Assembly: GCF_009870125.1 (NCBI RefSeq)
Contig: NC_046683.1
Span: forward strand, 6,138,001 to 6,202,000
Reading direction: 5' to 3'
From: Drosophila pseudoobscura
Lineage: Eukaryota > Arthropoda > Insecta > Diptera > Drosophilidae
Length of the DNA stretch: 64,000 bases
Shown here one piece after another: positions 51,776 through 63,984 of the stretch (positions are counted from its first letter, which is position 1; every line of letters begins with the position of its first letter). The notes under the pieces were generated by a model. It was not told where the DNA came from and did no database searches. It was given only the letters and a program-made list of their open reading frames with translations. The translations under genes were made by a program, and so were the position numbers.

Positions 51776-51802
<27 letters not shown>
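51776..51802. repeat. (GA)n tract
   Basis: Uninterrupted alternating G and A, about 27 bp. Confidence 0.95.
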
Positions 51803-51808
<6 letters not shown>

Positions 51809-54800
51809 CTGTTGCTCTTGGCCTTTCAAACGTCACAGGACTCACTCAGTCAAACTTTTGTTTTCAGCTCCAGGGGGCACGTCGATGGGGCCTCATTGGG
51901 GACCTGGGTCATGTCAATTGTTCACTCTTCAGCGTCTGCTTTGGACAGGCATTGGAATCCGATTGTTTATGTGTTTTATACGAAAAGCCTCTGGGTGGTA
52001 CGTGTAACGGGCTGCCATGGCTAGATAATTCATTCGATTTAAGGAACATTTAATTGCATTAACAGCTAACTAATTTACTGCTGGAAACGCAACAAGTTTA
52101 TGAATTAACCAAATGAAAAACCCAAGCAAGTGTGTGTATTTTTAATGAGAATTGAAGAGATTGCGAGAAGATACTTAGATGCCAGCAGACTGGCTGGCAA
52201 TTCAATTGCTAACCAGTGGAAAATTGCTAGCATTTACACTGCTGTCTGCTGTCTGCTGTCTTTGTTGTTGGGCAATTTGCCAGAATCAGCGAGCAGAAAG
52301 CACAGCAAAACCTATCTCCAGGTGAGAGGAGCATTTACTTAAGGCCAAGTTTGCATTGAATCCAGTCCCCCGCTCCTCATGAGTCTCACCACCCCCCTTA
52401 CCAGTGCAATGGCTATCAACTGTCTCCACTTTTGGCAGCTGGCAAAAGTTGCCGCCGACACTTTACCTTTTCCTTCCCTCTTTACGTTCTCGTTTTTTTT
52501 TTTCCACAGGAGACTCTTGCAGCGGAGACTGCATTTCATTAGCCAACAACAGCAGCAGCGGCTGCCACTTTCTGCATAAGTTAGTAAATATTAAAATTTT
52601 TGCTAAGCAACAAAAAAATAGGGAGGAAAAAGGGGATCTCAGAACTGAGAACTGAGAATGAGATGACAAAAGTTGTCTGGTGAAAGTTTGTCGGTCTTGG
52701 CCTGTCCTTCCCACTGTATGGGGGGACGGGGTCTGTGTCAGCCGCAGACCGCAATGTGGTAATCCCTTCCCCCTCCCGGCCTGCACCGCCCCGCATAAAG
52801 GTGACTTTAATGCTGTCCCATTCAAGCACCATCAAAATGATCCAATTATGGATGGAAATGTTGATCAATTTGTAGCCAACTTTTGGTTGGCGGCCACTCA
52901 ATCTTGCAGCTGGGTGTGGAATCCATGCATCCCCACACGAATAAATATGTACACACATATTCGAGTATCTGAGAAAGTTGGGCAAAGTTGGAAATGGTTT
53001 GGGGACTCGCTCGATAAACTTGTGTGCAACTTTGCACCAATTAAACTTGTTAAAACGCTCGTTTTCGGTTATCCAAAAGCTGACAACTTCACTACACAAA
53101 ACTCTAATTACATTTTACGAGACTTTACAGAACGTCACGAGACAGAGCAACAGGGGAAGAGACAGAGACAGAGACAGAGACACATATGTATGCAAATCAG
53201 CCCTTAGTTGTTCGTAATTAAAAGTTATTTTATTGTGTGTGCACTGTATTGCCGGTGCAAGGGCAAGTACATATGTGTTTGTTGACTGTCGAGTGGGCAT
53301 TCGGCCAATGTCAGGGGGGAATAATCACGAAAAGGCAAGCAGCTAAACAAGCAGCTTTGGATGTCTCGCAAACAATAGTATCCTCAATCACCCACCTCTT
53401 ATATGCATATTAAATATGTACAATTAGTTGGGTCGGCTTCAAAGCATACTTTTGGATCCATAAAAGCTTTGTGGAGGGTTAGAAAAGTCAAAAGCAGCGA
53501 TAAAAGTGATAGAATTTAAGAATTTAAGAATTTTAAAATTTATTCGGGGCTACCAATGAGAGCTATGATAGAGGAAGAGCCATGTCAGGGACGTACATAT
53601 ATCTCAAATATAAGGGTCGAAAAAAGAAGTGCCGAAACTTGGTCAAAGAACACCTTCGGACACCTAAACAATGCCATAGATTCCATTAGAGTGTCTGATC
53701 AGATCTCCATCAATTTCCAAATATAGAACTCACCCTTCCACCGATTCTCATCCCTCCTGCGAGCCAAAGGAAGTTTCGTTTGATTTGGTAACCTTTAATC
53801 TAAGTCGCATCAACTTTTAATTGGGAAAGTTCCTTGGCATTCGGACCTCTGTCTATTCCCAATTTCGGCAGCTCGGACAGTAATGTTGCTCTTACTTTGT
53901 GGTCACCCTGGCTAATGGCTAATAAACATAAAAATATGCCGTCGGCCTAAAAGCGCGCTACATAAAAACCAAATTAATATATCCTTGGAGACCGAAAGTA
54001 CATTAAAACTGACTCTCCGCCGCGCTCTTGGCCAACTTTCTGTGGCGGCCATCGGGGGGGCGGAGGTGGAGTTGGGTCGGTGCACTCTACTTTGAATTGC
54101 TGGACAAGGGCTGGGCCTTCTGTTGGGCCATTCGCTTATCGAAGATGTGAAACTTTATTTATCCCGCCTGTGCCTTTCTCGGGTCGTGGGCAGCGGGCAG
54201 CGGGGCAGCGGGATCTTGTTTCCGTGTGGCAGGAACTGCCTGACAAGTCGGCAATTGTTGTGCAATTTTCGGCAGCGGCAGCGGCAGCTGCTAATTCTGT
54301 CAGAATCACACAAAGCAATACATCACACATGCTCCTTCAGCACACTGCCACTGCCACTTCCACTACCCCTACCACTTCCAAGGACACCGCCACTCCATTC
54401 ACCAGCAAATTCATGGCTCTTCTCGGAGATAGATTGCCAGATGGCCCCGTTTTTCAGAGGGGTTCGCTGCTCATGCCCTTCCTTGCCCAGCGAGTCTGTG
54501 GGTGTGTGGGTGCGTGGGTGTGTGTGTGTGTGTGTGGCATGCAACCCACGCACATTATTGTGCAACTCCCCTCACCAGTCTTGCTGTTGCTGTTGCTGTT
54601 TCTGTTGTGTTGCGCACTTGCCGCAGCTGAGATTGAGTCGAGTTTGGCAGTTGGCCGGGTAGTGGCAGCGGGGACGTTGCACGTTGCATGGCAAATTGCA
54701 CGGCATTTGACAGCCGCATCCATTCAGCGGCATTTCCGTCTCATTTTTCTTTATTCTCGCTTTAGTTGTTATTGCTCTCTCTTGGCAGATTTGCAGCATG

Positions 54801-55709
54801 GAGTATGCCCCAGGGGTGTGGCAGGGCCAGCTGCTGCGTCGTGCTGCCTGCCAATCTTCTAAAGGTGCAGTTAGTCGCACAAACTCCTATTTAGGCAGTA
54901 TCCGATGGCCTACTACATCAAGGGGCAAAATTGGGGTTTTATTTTCACATCAACCCACTCTTATGGCAATTAAAATGCGCTTTAAAGCTATTCAAGTACT
55001 TATTTATTTATTTATGTCACTAAGTCAATTCATATTTGCAATCAACTATGTAATGTCCAATCAGCAAGTGATTATTTCATACAGAAAGTCATCAAGTATC
55101 GCAATATATTACCCATGAATAAACCTGTACCTTCATCCAATTAAATGACCAATAAATTTACAATTCATTGAACTCGCCAATGGGCTCACAAGTGTCTGTA
55201 TTTATAAAATTACCAAAGAGCTTTCCAATAAATCAGCACAGCAAAGGATTGCCTTGTTGGATTATTGCCTTGTTATACAGAAATATAACACCAATAAAGA
55301 AACATCAAGTCCACCAAAGAATTGAACACAAGCGCACCAAATAATTCACCAACAAATATGGCTTAAATCTATAACCATTTTTGATACGTCGTCGTGCAGC
55401 AGCAGAAGCAGCAGCAAGCTTTCCCTTTCTGTTTAATCCTTTTGCTGTGGTACGGCACTGCTTCTTAGCCACAAGCTTTACCTGGCTAATAGTTCGACTT
55501 AAGTGAACGGAAAAATCGATAAATAAAACAACCACTGGGCGACTCACACCAACTGCGTAAATTAATTGTTTTGCTGTTCAATTAAGCAAAGATAATTCCC
55601 CTAAAAATGCTCTGGCTACATGCAATCACAATTAGCCAGATACTCGTGAGGCAACCTACCTACTCGTATATCGTACAGCCACAGCAATAACCATTCGAAC
55701 AGCAATATC

Positions 55710-55748
55710 ACAACAACAACCACAACAAAAACAACAACAACAACAACA
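55710..55748. repeat. CAA-rich tract
   Basis: Imperfect CAA trinucleotide repeat, about 40 bp. Confidence 0.9.
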
Positions 55749-55788
55749 GGCAGCCCGAGATGCCACAACATTGAATTTTTCGGCTTAC

Positions 55789-55914
55789 TTGCCACTCGAA
55801 TGCGTCGACATTTTCAACATTGGGCCAACAATAAATATTCGCATACGAAAGGAAACCAAACGAAAATAAAGTTAAATACAATAAAATCCATTTTGGCAAA
55901 GTTGCTGATAACAT
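55789..55914 (-). CDS. Weak candidate first coding exon with signal peptide or membrane anchor
   Basis: AAAATG (good Drosophila start context) opens 42 codons with a hydrophobic segment (LPKWILLYLTLFSFGFLSYA) followed by Cys/Trp-containing sequence ending FEWQ, then a GTAAGC donor in phase 0. It resembles an exon for a secreted or membrane protein, but I found no partner exon. It does not fit CARPB, whose second exon needs a phase-1 donor. The AT-rich codons differ from CARPB. Confidence 0.2.
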
Positions 55915-56553
55915 TTTAGACAAATATTCAATAAATATTCGAGTCCGGGCTCAATGAAAAATATGTGCATTGGAATTTAATGCAACATCTGCCTGACAGT
56001 GGAGTTAAATCCTTTGAACAGTCGTGAATGACCCTTCTTCTATTCCTCTCCCGTCAGTACGAGTAGCCAATAAAACTGTGCAATACTCCTAGGACTATCT
56101 TGTTTTCTCTTTCAACAGATTCACATACGGAAATCCAAGTAGTTCCATTTCGATGTTTAATTTGTACAAGACGCACTACAGTTTTATTCATTTTCAGAGT
56201 GGTTTTTCTTGAATGTAGATCTCAGAAACTTGATTACAGGGGGGTTTCCTGCAATGACAAACAAAGAGTGCCGCACAATGCAAGAGAGAGCACCCGAATC
56301 CCGTTTAGCACGCCTATTAATGGCTTCTTCAACGCCATCTTTTGCTGCTCTTCCTATGACACTGTGCCCCGTCCTTATTCTTATCCGCATCCTGCTGCTT
56401 TAGCATTCCTTCCCTTTCCCGGGGCAGTAAGCGCGCTAAAATGTTTCAATTTAAATTAATTATTGTTTGCACCACAAGTGCCATGGAGCAGAGGCGTGGT
56501 TGGTGGCCGATGGGGCGGCACAGAAGGATCTGCAGGCAGCACAACTTTTAATT

Positions 56554-56712
56554 ATGGTTACAAAGATTTTTAGTCCTTGTCGATGGCTGCTGTTGCTGCT
56601 GCTGGTGCTGCGAGGACTGTCTGTCTGCCAGACCAAAGCCCCATCTCCCGGCATTCCAATCCAGCCGGCGCCCCAACCCTGTGCGCCATCAACTTTGACC
56701 AACATCGATTAA
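56554..56712 (+). CDS. Weak candidate small secreted peptide (52 aa)
   Basis: An ATG opens 52 codons with a textbook signal-peptide layout: basic start (MVTKIFSPCRW), a Leu/Val core (LLLLLLVL), then LSVC and a Pro-rich mature part (PSPGIPIQPAPQP) ending at TAA 56710-56712. The frame is open upstream to 56467. The Leu run comes partly from a CTGCTG tract, so chance is a real alternative. No family recognised. Confidence 0.2.
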   Translation: MVTKIFSPCRWLLLLLLVLRGLSVCQTKAPSPGIPIQPAPQPCAPSTLTNID

Positions 56713-59139
56713 AACGATGAAAACGCGGAAAATTGCGCCAACTAGGAAAACTGCAGCGCCGGCAAATGAAAATGGCAAAAGCAAAAGCAAAGGCAACAAA
56801 AAATACAAAAGAAATGTAAAAAAGGAAAAACCAAAGACTGGGCAAACGAAGAAAAAAGAAAAATGCAAGGCACTAGGCAAAAGTTGAACGTTTTTATTAC
56901 GTCTGAAAAAGTTGTGCAAAAACGCGATTGCCGCCGCTTAAGAGTATCAGGGGTGGGGGGTTGCGGATGCGGATGGGGCAGAGGATGAGTGGGAACTGCG
57001 CGCTGAGCGGAGTAAGGAGGGGCAGGCGACGTCATCCTCGAGTTGATTTAGGTTTTTTTTGTTTGTTTGTAATTTTAAAATGCTGTTAACTGGTTTTTTG
57101 TTTCTGGTTACTTGGATTCACCCCCAAGCCCCTTTTCTTCCCCCTTTCCAACGCCGCGCCACTCTCGAATTAAGCACAATGGGCGACAAAAAAAGGTGAG
57201 CAATGTGGGCAACGGGTGACACATTTCATTGGCTGCTGTTGACAGGTACTGTTTGCTGTAGCACTAAATAGCTGAAATTGGCATATATTCGGCTAAATGT
57301 CTGCCTCTATGCAAGGCCTACAGAAAGATCATTGTTACAGAGTAAACATTTCTAGACAGATAGCTGATTATTCCGTCACATAGCAATCCTTAATCAACGA
57401 CGAAGCTGGTTGCTTGGGCACTTCACTTCCCAATGCTGACTGCTTTGGATCTTCCCAAGTCCGGAGTCGGGGGACAAGGCTAGCTTGAGCAGCTTTTTCA
57501 TGTATCATTACGCATTTCAAAGCCCAGTGCTGCGGGACTAGGATCTCCTTTCAATTGAACGGAAATCGGTTGGTGTGAAGGTGGGGAGGAGTGGCAGGAA
57601 ATTTCAACGAGCATTAAACCCTTGTTGCCCATTGTACTGGCACTTCATCTCCCGTTTCCTTTGTTGTTGCTTACTTTCTTTCCGCTTCTCCTTTATTTTG
57701 GGGTTTTCCCCCCTTTTCTTTTCGCGAAGAGAATGGTGGACGGCGACGGCGACGGGGGCGGGAACCTGGGAACACCTTCATAACGGCAACGCTGCAAAAA
57801 TTGTTGGAAATTCAATTTGTGCGAAACTTGAAAATGCCGGAGGCAACGCGAATCACCAAACCTCAATGCCCCCCACTTTTCCCCTGGCCTTGCTCTGCCA
57901 CAAATCCAAAGTCACATCAGCAGTCACTGCCCCTACCAACGCCTCTCGGACGTCTTGTGTTTATCCATGAAATTTAATTGGCCTCACTTCGAGGGGAAAA
58001 CAAAGAGGAAACCGACCGACCCGACGAACCCGACGACCCGATCAACACGACCCACCAACCGAGGCTGTGTGGCGACCACCTGCCGGTAGCTCGGCCACTT
58101 AAGTTTGTTTAATTAGTGGACTTGGAGGCGAGTATTAAAACCAGTCTGCCTGCCACTTGCCACCTACAAAAAACACACCCCAAAATGCCCAAGAACAGTG
58201 ACAGCTGCTTTAATGTGCCGAATAGCCGGGGTTGGGGTTGGGGTTGGCGACGGGCTGCAAATCCGCCGCCAGACGTGACGTGACAATAATACCGAAAAAT
58301 CTGTCAACCTAATGGGAACTCCCCCGGCACTGGCCCCTTTGCCACCAGCCATGCTACTATTTGCCACCTTCCCCCCTCCCTCCTACTGCTGCGCGTAGAT
58401 GCTTTCCCCTTTGGGCAACTTTCACGGTGTCTGCCTTACATGTGGCTGCATAAATTTTACGCTCATCACCTGTCGCTGCCACAGTCCCGGCCACAGCCCC
58501 TCCCTCGCTGCTGACTGTGACCTTGTTGTTGCTGCCACTGCCGCTGCCGAGTTACTTATTTAGCATAGCATACTTTGTGTGTGGGGGCTTTTTGAATATG
58601 GCACAAGGCTGCTTGCTGCTTGCCGCTCGCTGCTGATGCTGGTGCTGGTGCCGGTTCACACTTTGGGAGCCCTTGGCTCGTAAACAAATTGAATTGAAGT
58701 CATAAAAGTCGTCGCCGAAAGAAGCTACCAGCGAGATGGGGATGGGGGTGGGGATGGGTAAGGAGTAAGGAGGAGCTCTGTGTAGCAGTGGAAAAGCCTT
58801 ATGCTGAGTGTCAGTGATTGCGATGTTCCACGTGAGTGTGTGAGTGCGTTAGTGTGCGTATGTGTGTGTTTGTGTGTGTCCCTTTCCAGTTTGCTGCTTG
58901 TCAGCGCCATTATGTCGCACTTGTTAAATCCGAGAGTGTGCCTCACTCACACAAGCATCTCACAACAACACACGTACATGCAGTGATACACACACACACA
59001 AGCACACACAGAGAGAGACACACATGTCGCGGCAGCTTCCCTTTTTTTATGCCTCAATAAAAACACAATACGTTACAATTGAATTGAACTCAATTGAATT
59101 TGATTGAAGTTGTAAAGCTCAGACAGGCACTGCAACTGT

Positions 59140-59142
<3 letters not shown>

Positions 59143-59178
<36 letters not shown>
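59143..59178. repeat. (TG)18 microsatellite
   Basis: Uninterrupted TG run, 36 bp. Confidence 0.97.
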
Positions 59179-59182
<4 letters not shown>

Positions 59183-60120
59183 AGCGGTATATAGAGAAAG
59201 AAAGAGATGCACATAGAGAAATAGAAAGAGAAGGGAAGGTAGTGGTAGTGGTATTGGCGGACGTGGAGGGATAGGGACAAATGCAATAACGTGTAGCCAG
59301 TCGAAGAGCCTGCCAAAAGGACTCAGCCTGCCATCAATGAGGTGTCATTGCCGACAACGTCGACGACGAGAACGACGACGAAGCTGAGGCCCAGGACGAT
59401 GAGGACAATAATGACAACCAAAGCCAACAGCGGCGACAACGATGATGACGACGAAGAGGCTAACGACGATGATGATGATGATAAAGTGTGCCGCCATAAA
59501 TACATCTGCGGAGTCAAATGTGTCGTCAATGGTGGGGTTAAGAGGCAGTCACCTTTTTAGCCATGGTGGTGGGGCATACACCCATCCATGACATCAGAAT
59601 CATAGATGGAGTCGCAGTCGCATTCGGAGTATCAACGGTTTCTGTTTGCCTGATATTGGAGTCGAGTCCGACATGTGCAAATACATCATTTTATTCATTT
59701 TCATATTTCATAGTCATATTGCCATATATAATGGCACTCTTGCATGTTCGCAAAGGCTTACAGATTGGCTTAGAGGGGTTTTCGGATAGGGCTTATACCT
59801 AGCATGTCGCGTATCGAGGCAGTGTCTGGATTCACGTCCTCGTTTTAGGAATCTTATTCGTTTTTCTAACAATAATAAGATGTCTGAATTATGAGGTTGC
59901 TCCTCATGCGAAATTGCCTGCTGGAGCTTTCATGTTCTACTATAGGCCGCTAGAGCTAGGGCTCCCCGTATGCTCTTTTGAGTGTACGTTTTCCTAAGTC
60001 TTGCTAAATTGTCAGCTTGCTTTGTCACCCTTTTGCCTGTCCCATTCCATACGCAAACGGACTTAATACCGCTCGAATACGTATACTCGCACCGCTTCAG
60101 GCTATCGGTATCCCGCTCAA

Positions 60121-60277
60121 ATCCGTTCCAGGTGTGCAAAACTTACGTTCATTTTTTTGTGTGGGGTCCAGCACAATCTGCAGCCTGCAACTGGCAACTT
60201 TCCGGCTCTCTAATGCTAATGGACTGACAGGTGGGGGGCGTGGAGAAAAGGGAGAACCCCAGCAAGAAGACACCTTG
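60121..60277 (+). repeat. Direct repeat, copy A (about 157 bp)
   Basis: Matches 63833-63984 in the same orientation, with small indels and substitutions. Shared strings include ACGTTCATTTTTT, GCACAATCTG, TCTAATGCTAATGGAC, GACAGGTGGGG and AAGAAGACACCTTG. It may be a fragment of an unclassified dispersed repeat or of a segmental duplication. Confidence 0.85.
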
Positions 60278-60609
60278 CGCGCGATAGAAATATAAATAGA
60301 ACTATAAATAGAGGAAAATAGACGAAATTGAAAATAAATATTAAGTGTGGCATCAGTTTATGGGTGGTCGACAAGACGCGGTCAAGGGTAATGTTCAGAG
60401 GAACCCAGAGGAGAGATGGCAAACAAAACAGTGAGCAAAACAATAAACCTGCCAAAAATGTTTAGATTCACTTCCAATATCAAATCGGGATGGTGTGGTG
60501 TGTGATAGTGGTGTTCTCTCCGATCTGTTCCTTTCTTCCCTCACTTTATCCTGCGCTCTCTTTATACTTATGCCTTTTCTGGGCAACACACACAAAACAC
60601 CATCGAAAT

Positions 60610-61220
60610 TTTGACACAAAACGGTCAAGGTCCGATATCACAGGAGTGTGGATACCAAATTTGGTTGCTCTGGCTCTTATAGGTTCTGAGATCCTTGAAC
60701 TCATATTTTGCAATTGGCAAAACCGACCATGAAACCTGTGTGTTAGAGAGAGACAGAGCGAGAAAGAATGAAATTGTTTTCTTGATTCTGGCTATAATAA
60801 TTATACGATCTGGTTCAGATTTTGCCCTCTAGAAGATATAGTCGTCGTCTTCTACGATTCTGCGTTTTTAGTTTTCTCGTATCTTCAAAATTGTGGATGC
60901 CACAGATTTTCGCCCTTAGTGGTGGCGGAAGTGGGCGGGGAAAAATTTTGAAATATTCTTGTAGCAGTGACATATCACAGAAGTCTGGATCCAAACATCG
61001 TTGCTCTAGCTCTTATAGTCTTTGAGCACTAGGCGCTGAAGGGGACGGACAGACGGACGGACGGACAGACAGACATGGCTCAATCGACTCGCCTATTGAT
61101 GCTGATCAAGAATATATATACTTTATGGGGTCGGAAACGATTCCTTCTGGACGTTACACACATCCACTTTTACCACAAATCTAATATACCCCAATACTCA
61201 TTTTGAGTATCGGGTATAAA
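60610..61220 (+). mobile_element. Dispersed repeat with TE-like tail (non-autonomous)
   Basis: The 3' part contains the block ATGGCTCAATCGACTCGCCT, then GATCAAGAATATATATACTT and TATGGGGTCGGAAACG, and ends in ACTCATTTTGAGTATCGGGT followed by ATAAAAA. I recognise this kind of tail from repeats scattered through Drosophila genomes; in obscura-group flies I would compare it first with SGM/DINE-1-like (Helitron-related) elements, but I cannot classify it without a search. Two variants of a GATATCACAGGAGTGTGGAT-type string (60634 and 60972) occur inside it. There is no transposase frame. The 5' boundary is uncertain. Confidence 0.6.
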
Positions 61221-61390
61221 AACTATTGTATTATAATTAATAATATGTAAAATGTTAAATCCTTCCTACATATATATGTATGTATGCCATGTACATTTAC
61301 ATATGTGTAAACTCTAAATAAAAAGGGAAACTCCTGTATATAAAATACATTAAATTGTGTAAATAAAAATGTTGTACAAACACAGCATTA

Positions 61391-61412
61391 ATTTGATATT
61401 TAAATATCAAAT
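61391..61412. repeat. 22-bp perfect palindrome
   Basis: ATTTGATATT followed by TAAATATCAAAT, self-complementary over 22 bp. More TGATATCAAAT-like copies follow at 61419-61441. AT-rich DNA downstream of the dispersed repeat. Confidence 0.85.
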
Positions 61413-62587
61413 CGTTTATTGATATCAAATATCGTTTTGATATTTTAATTTGAAATTGCGACGCTTAAAATTGTCAAATAGATATATTCAAAAAAATATT
61501 TTTGTCATTTGCGAACATACAATATATGTACATATATCTAATCTGTGCAAAGGTACCAAAATGTATATTTATCATAGTTTTCTGATGGAATAAGTCTTCA
61601 TCGAAGCCTTTGTTGATTTTGTAATTCTTTTTTATACCCACAGAGCATCAATAGTATTGAAATGGAAATGATTCGGAATATCAAAACAATTTTTCTTAAT
61701 TTTTAATAATATTTGAAGAATTTTCGAAGAAGAAGAAAATGCAAAACTACGCAGATCGTAATATACACAAAAATTCTTTCAGTGTGGGTTCTCTTTCTGG
61801 TTCAGGCGCGGAGTGTGGATTGGTGTTGATAACACTTTCGCTGGAGCTCAGCAAACACCATGGAGCGAGCGAGAGAGATAGGCAGCAGCTGAGTGAGCGA
61901 GATGAAAGGCAGACAGACACAGTGTGATACAGCGCTAGACAGAATGAGAGAGTCCAACGTGACGATTGTTAATCCCTGGTGCTTCATTATTTTCTTTCAA
62001 TATTTTGTTCACTTCTTCTCTACGGACAGACACATACGCTCAGCGCATTTTGCATGGCGGTACATTTTTTAATTTCCGCTTTAAATGAAAACCACTTTCC
62101 TGGCAAACGCCAGAGGACAACACAAATACCAACACCAGAGAAAATACCAGAACAAACACGAGTGGGCAGGGCGCCACAAAAACCAAAATTGCCATCAAGG
62201 GCCTGTGATGCAACAATTGCACGAGTATTCGACGGACAGCTCCCTGCGGTGGATGCAATGGCCACTCAGGAGAGCACGGAGAGCAATGGAAAGAAATCGC
62301 TGAACCTAAGATGGGGTCGGAGCGGAGGAGCCGTGATGCAAATGCAAGGTACCAAAATGTGCATTTGTCTTGGGACCTGCTCTCACAGTTGGTATTTCAA
62401 TTCGGGGAGTCACATATACCAGTGCAGGTACACCAACAGTGGCACACCAGCACACACCCACTGAGGTACACAGTTGGAACACACTTGAGCACGTAGAGAA
62501 TGCTAAAGCGAACCGATTTTTGGGGTAGGAGACGCGGGGGATGGCAATCCAAATGGCAGTCCCCAATTCTGGCCCGATCCCCATCTA

Positions 62588-62656
62588 CCAACAACAGCAT
62601 CAACACGAACAACACCAACACCAACGCCAACAACAGCAACAACAACAACAACAACA
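62588..62656. repeat. AAC-rich trinucleotide tract
   Basis: Imperfect AAC/CAG repeat, about 70 bp. It would encode poly-Asn in one frame. Confidence 0.9.
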
Positions 62657-63832
62657 GAACTCGATTAGTGCTGCAGTTGCTGTTGACAATGCATTTGCCT
62701 TACATGTTTAATGATGTATTTACCTTGGCCAACTAAACTGAACCGCCCCGAACAATGCCATGCCCCCCAAGACCGTACTCATACGACACCCACGCCCACA
62801 CCCACACCCACAACCAAAACCAAACGCAAACCCACACCCAGACCGAGACCCTCAACCAGATTCCGACCAAACCCATCTCGGACTTCGAGTGCAGCGTTCG
62901 ATTCTGATTTCCAGCACAATTGAAGTGGGAATGGGGTTGAGCAGGGACCGAGGCTGTGTTCGCCCTGATTGCAACCGTGCAAAGTGCCAACACCTTACTG
63001 AACAGTCCCTTAACTGACCTCACTCTCTGCACCCGGTTCCACTGTCAAAGCGATAGCAACAGCCACTGCCACGGCCCACCCCCTGTCCAACCCCTACAGA
63101 AGGCCCAGAACCCCACCCCCACCCCCAACACAATCCATTCCTCTTCAAAATTCAACTGCAGTTGACGTGAATTGTTCAGTTTGAAATCTATGATTGCAGC
63201 TATAGCTGCTTACAGAGACAGAGACAGAGATAGATAGATAGAGAGTCAGAGCGAGAAAGAGGAAGAATTAGACGGAGATGGCACACATGCAAGGGCGGTA
63301 GAGAGTTGGGGGCGTGCCAGAGCGCTAGGAGCAACTGGACATGCATAAATTTCTGACTTGCTGCCAGCCATTTAAGTGGAAAATGGAACATTTCGAAGCC
63401 TGCAGCAGTAGCAACAGGAGAAATAGCAGTAGCAGCCATGAGTTCGAAATCAGCAGGAGCTGCATCAACTAAAGACAAAAGGGGCCCGGAGTGAAGGCAT
63501 CTTTACAAAACCATGCGGCAGGTCCCATGTCCAGGTGGGGGCGGTGGATGAACGAACTGCGGGGATCAAACGCATGATGCACATGGCATATTGATTGTTT
63601 ATTGCTTATTGAAATTGATTACCATAAATTGATTGTGTGGATGTTTTTCTGAAAGCTAAGTGCGTGTGCACTCAGACGTCCCCTTACCACCACATAAATC
63701 TATAAAACAGAGACTCATACGAAGACAATCGCTCCAAGGAGACCAGGAGGAGAGCCAAGTTCCTAAAAGCTCAATTAATAATTAAGTGAAACCACTACAG
63801 AACCGTTGATTTTACCAATCGAATTGGTTCGG

Positions 63833-63984
63833 AATCCTTTCCGGGTGTGAAAAACGCACGTTCATTTTTTCATTCGAGCACAATCTGAAATCTGCAACTA
63901 GAACCTTTCCGGATATCTAATGCTAATGGACAGACAGGTGGGGAGCGTGGAGAACAGAGAGAACCCCAGAAAGAAGACACCTTG
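63833..63984 (+). repeat. Direct repeat, copy B (about 152 bp)
   Basis: Second copy of the sequence at 60121-60277, same strand, 3.7 kb downstream. It lies close to the window edge, so the homology may continue beyond it. Confidence 0.85.

Larger units (their letters stand above)
42241..60100. other. Intergenic stretch, no established gene
   Basis: About 18 kb without a gene I can support. It contains simple repeats (CA 43504-43519, GGGGAAT near 43722-43742, GT 45671-45705, GA 48170-48192 and 51776-51802, GT 54519-54536, CAA 55710-55748, GGGGTT near 58230-58247, TG 59143-59178, and a GAC/GAT-rich block at about 59341-59482). Most long open frames cross these tracts. Two weak coding candidates, at 55789 and 56554, are listed separately. 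Confidence 0.5.
61221..63832. other. Stretch after the dispersed repeat, no established gene
   Basis: AT-rich to about 61740, then GC-richer DNA. It holds an AAC/CAACAG tract at about 62588-62656 and a CACCCA tract near 62785-62815. A 161-codon open frame (61979-62464) and a 78-codon Asn-rich one (62500-62736) are present, but neither has a recognisable domain or splice context. Confidence 0.45.

Noticed and set aside
54080..54862. 260-codon open frame on the plus strand
   Set aside because: It crosses a GT microsatellite and CTG/GCA tracts, has no domain, and overlapping frames are equally open. It looks like low-stop GC-rich repeat DNA.
55789..55914. This exon as the CARPB first coding exon
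   Set aside because: Its donor is phase 0, but CARPB exon 2 needs a phase-1 partner. The exon at 39789-39870 fits in phase, has a signal peptide and is much closer.
59342..59560. Asp-rich 72-codon plus-strand frame
   Set aside because: The acidic run is a GAC/GAT repeat; no start context, neighbours or conservation evidence.
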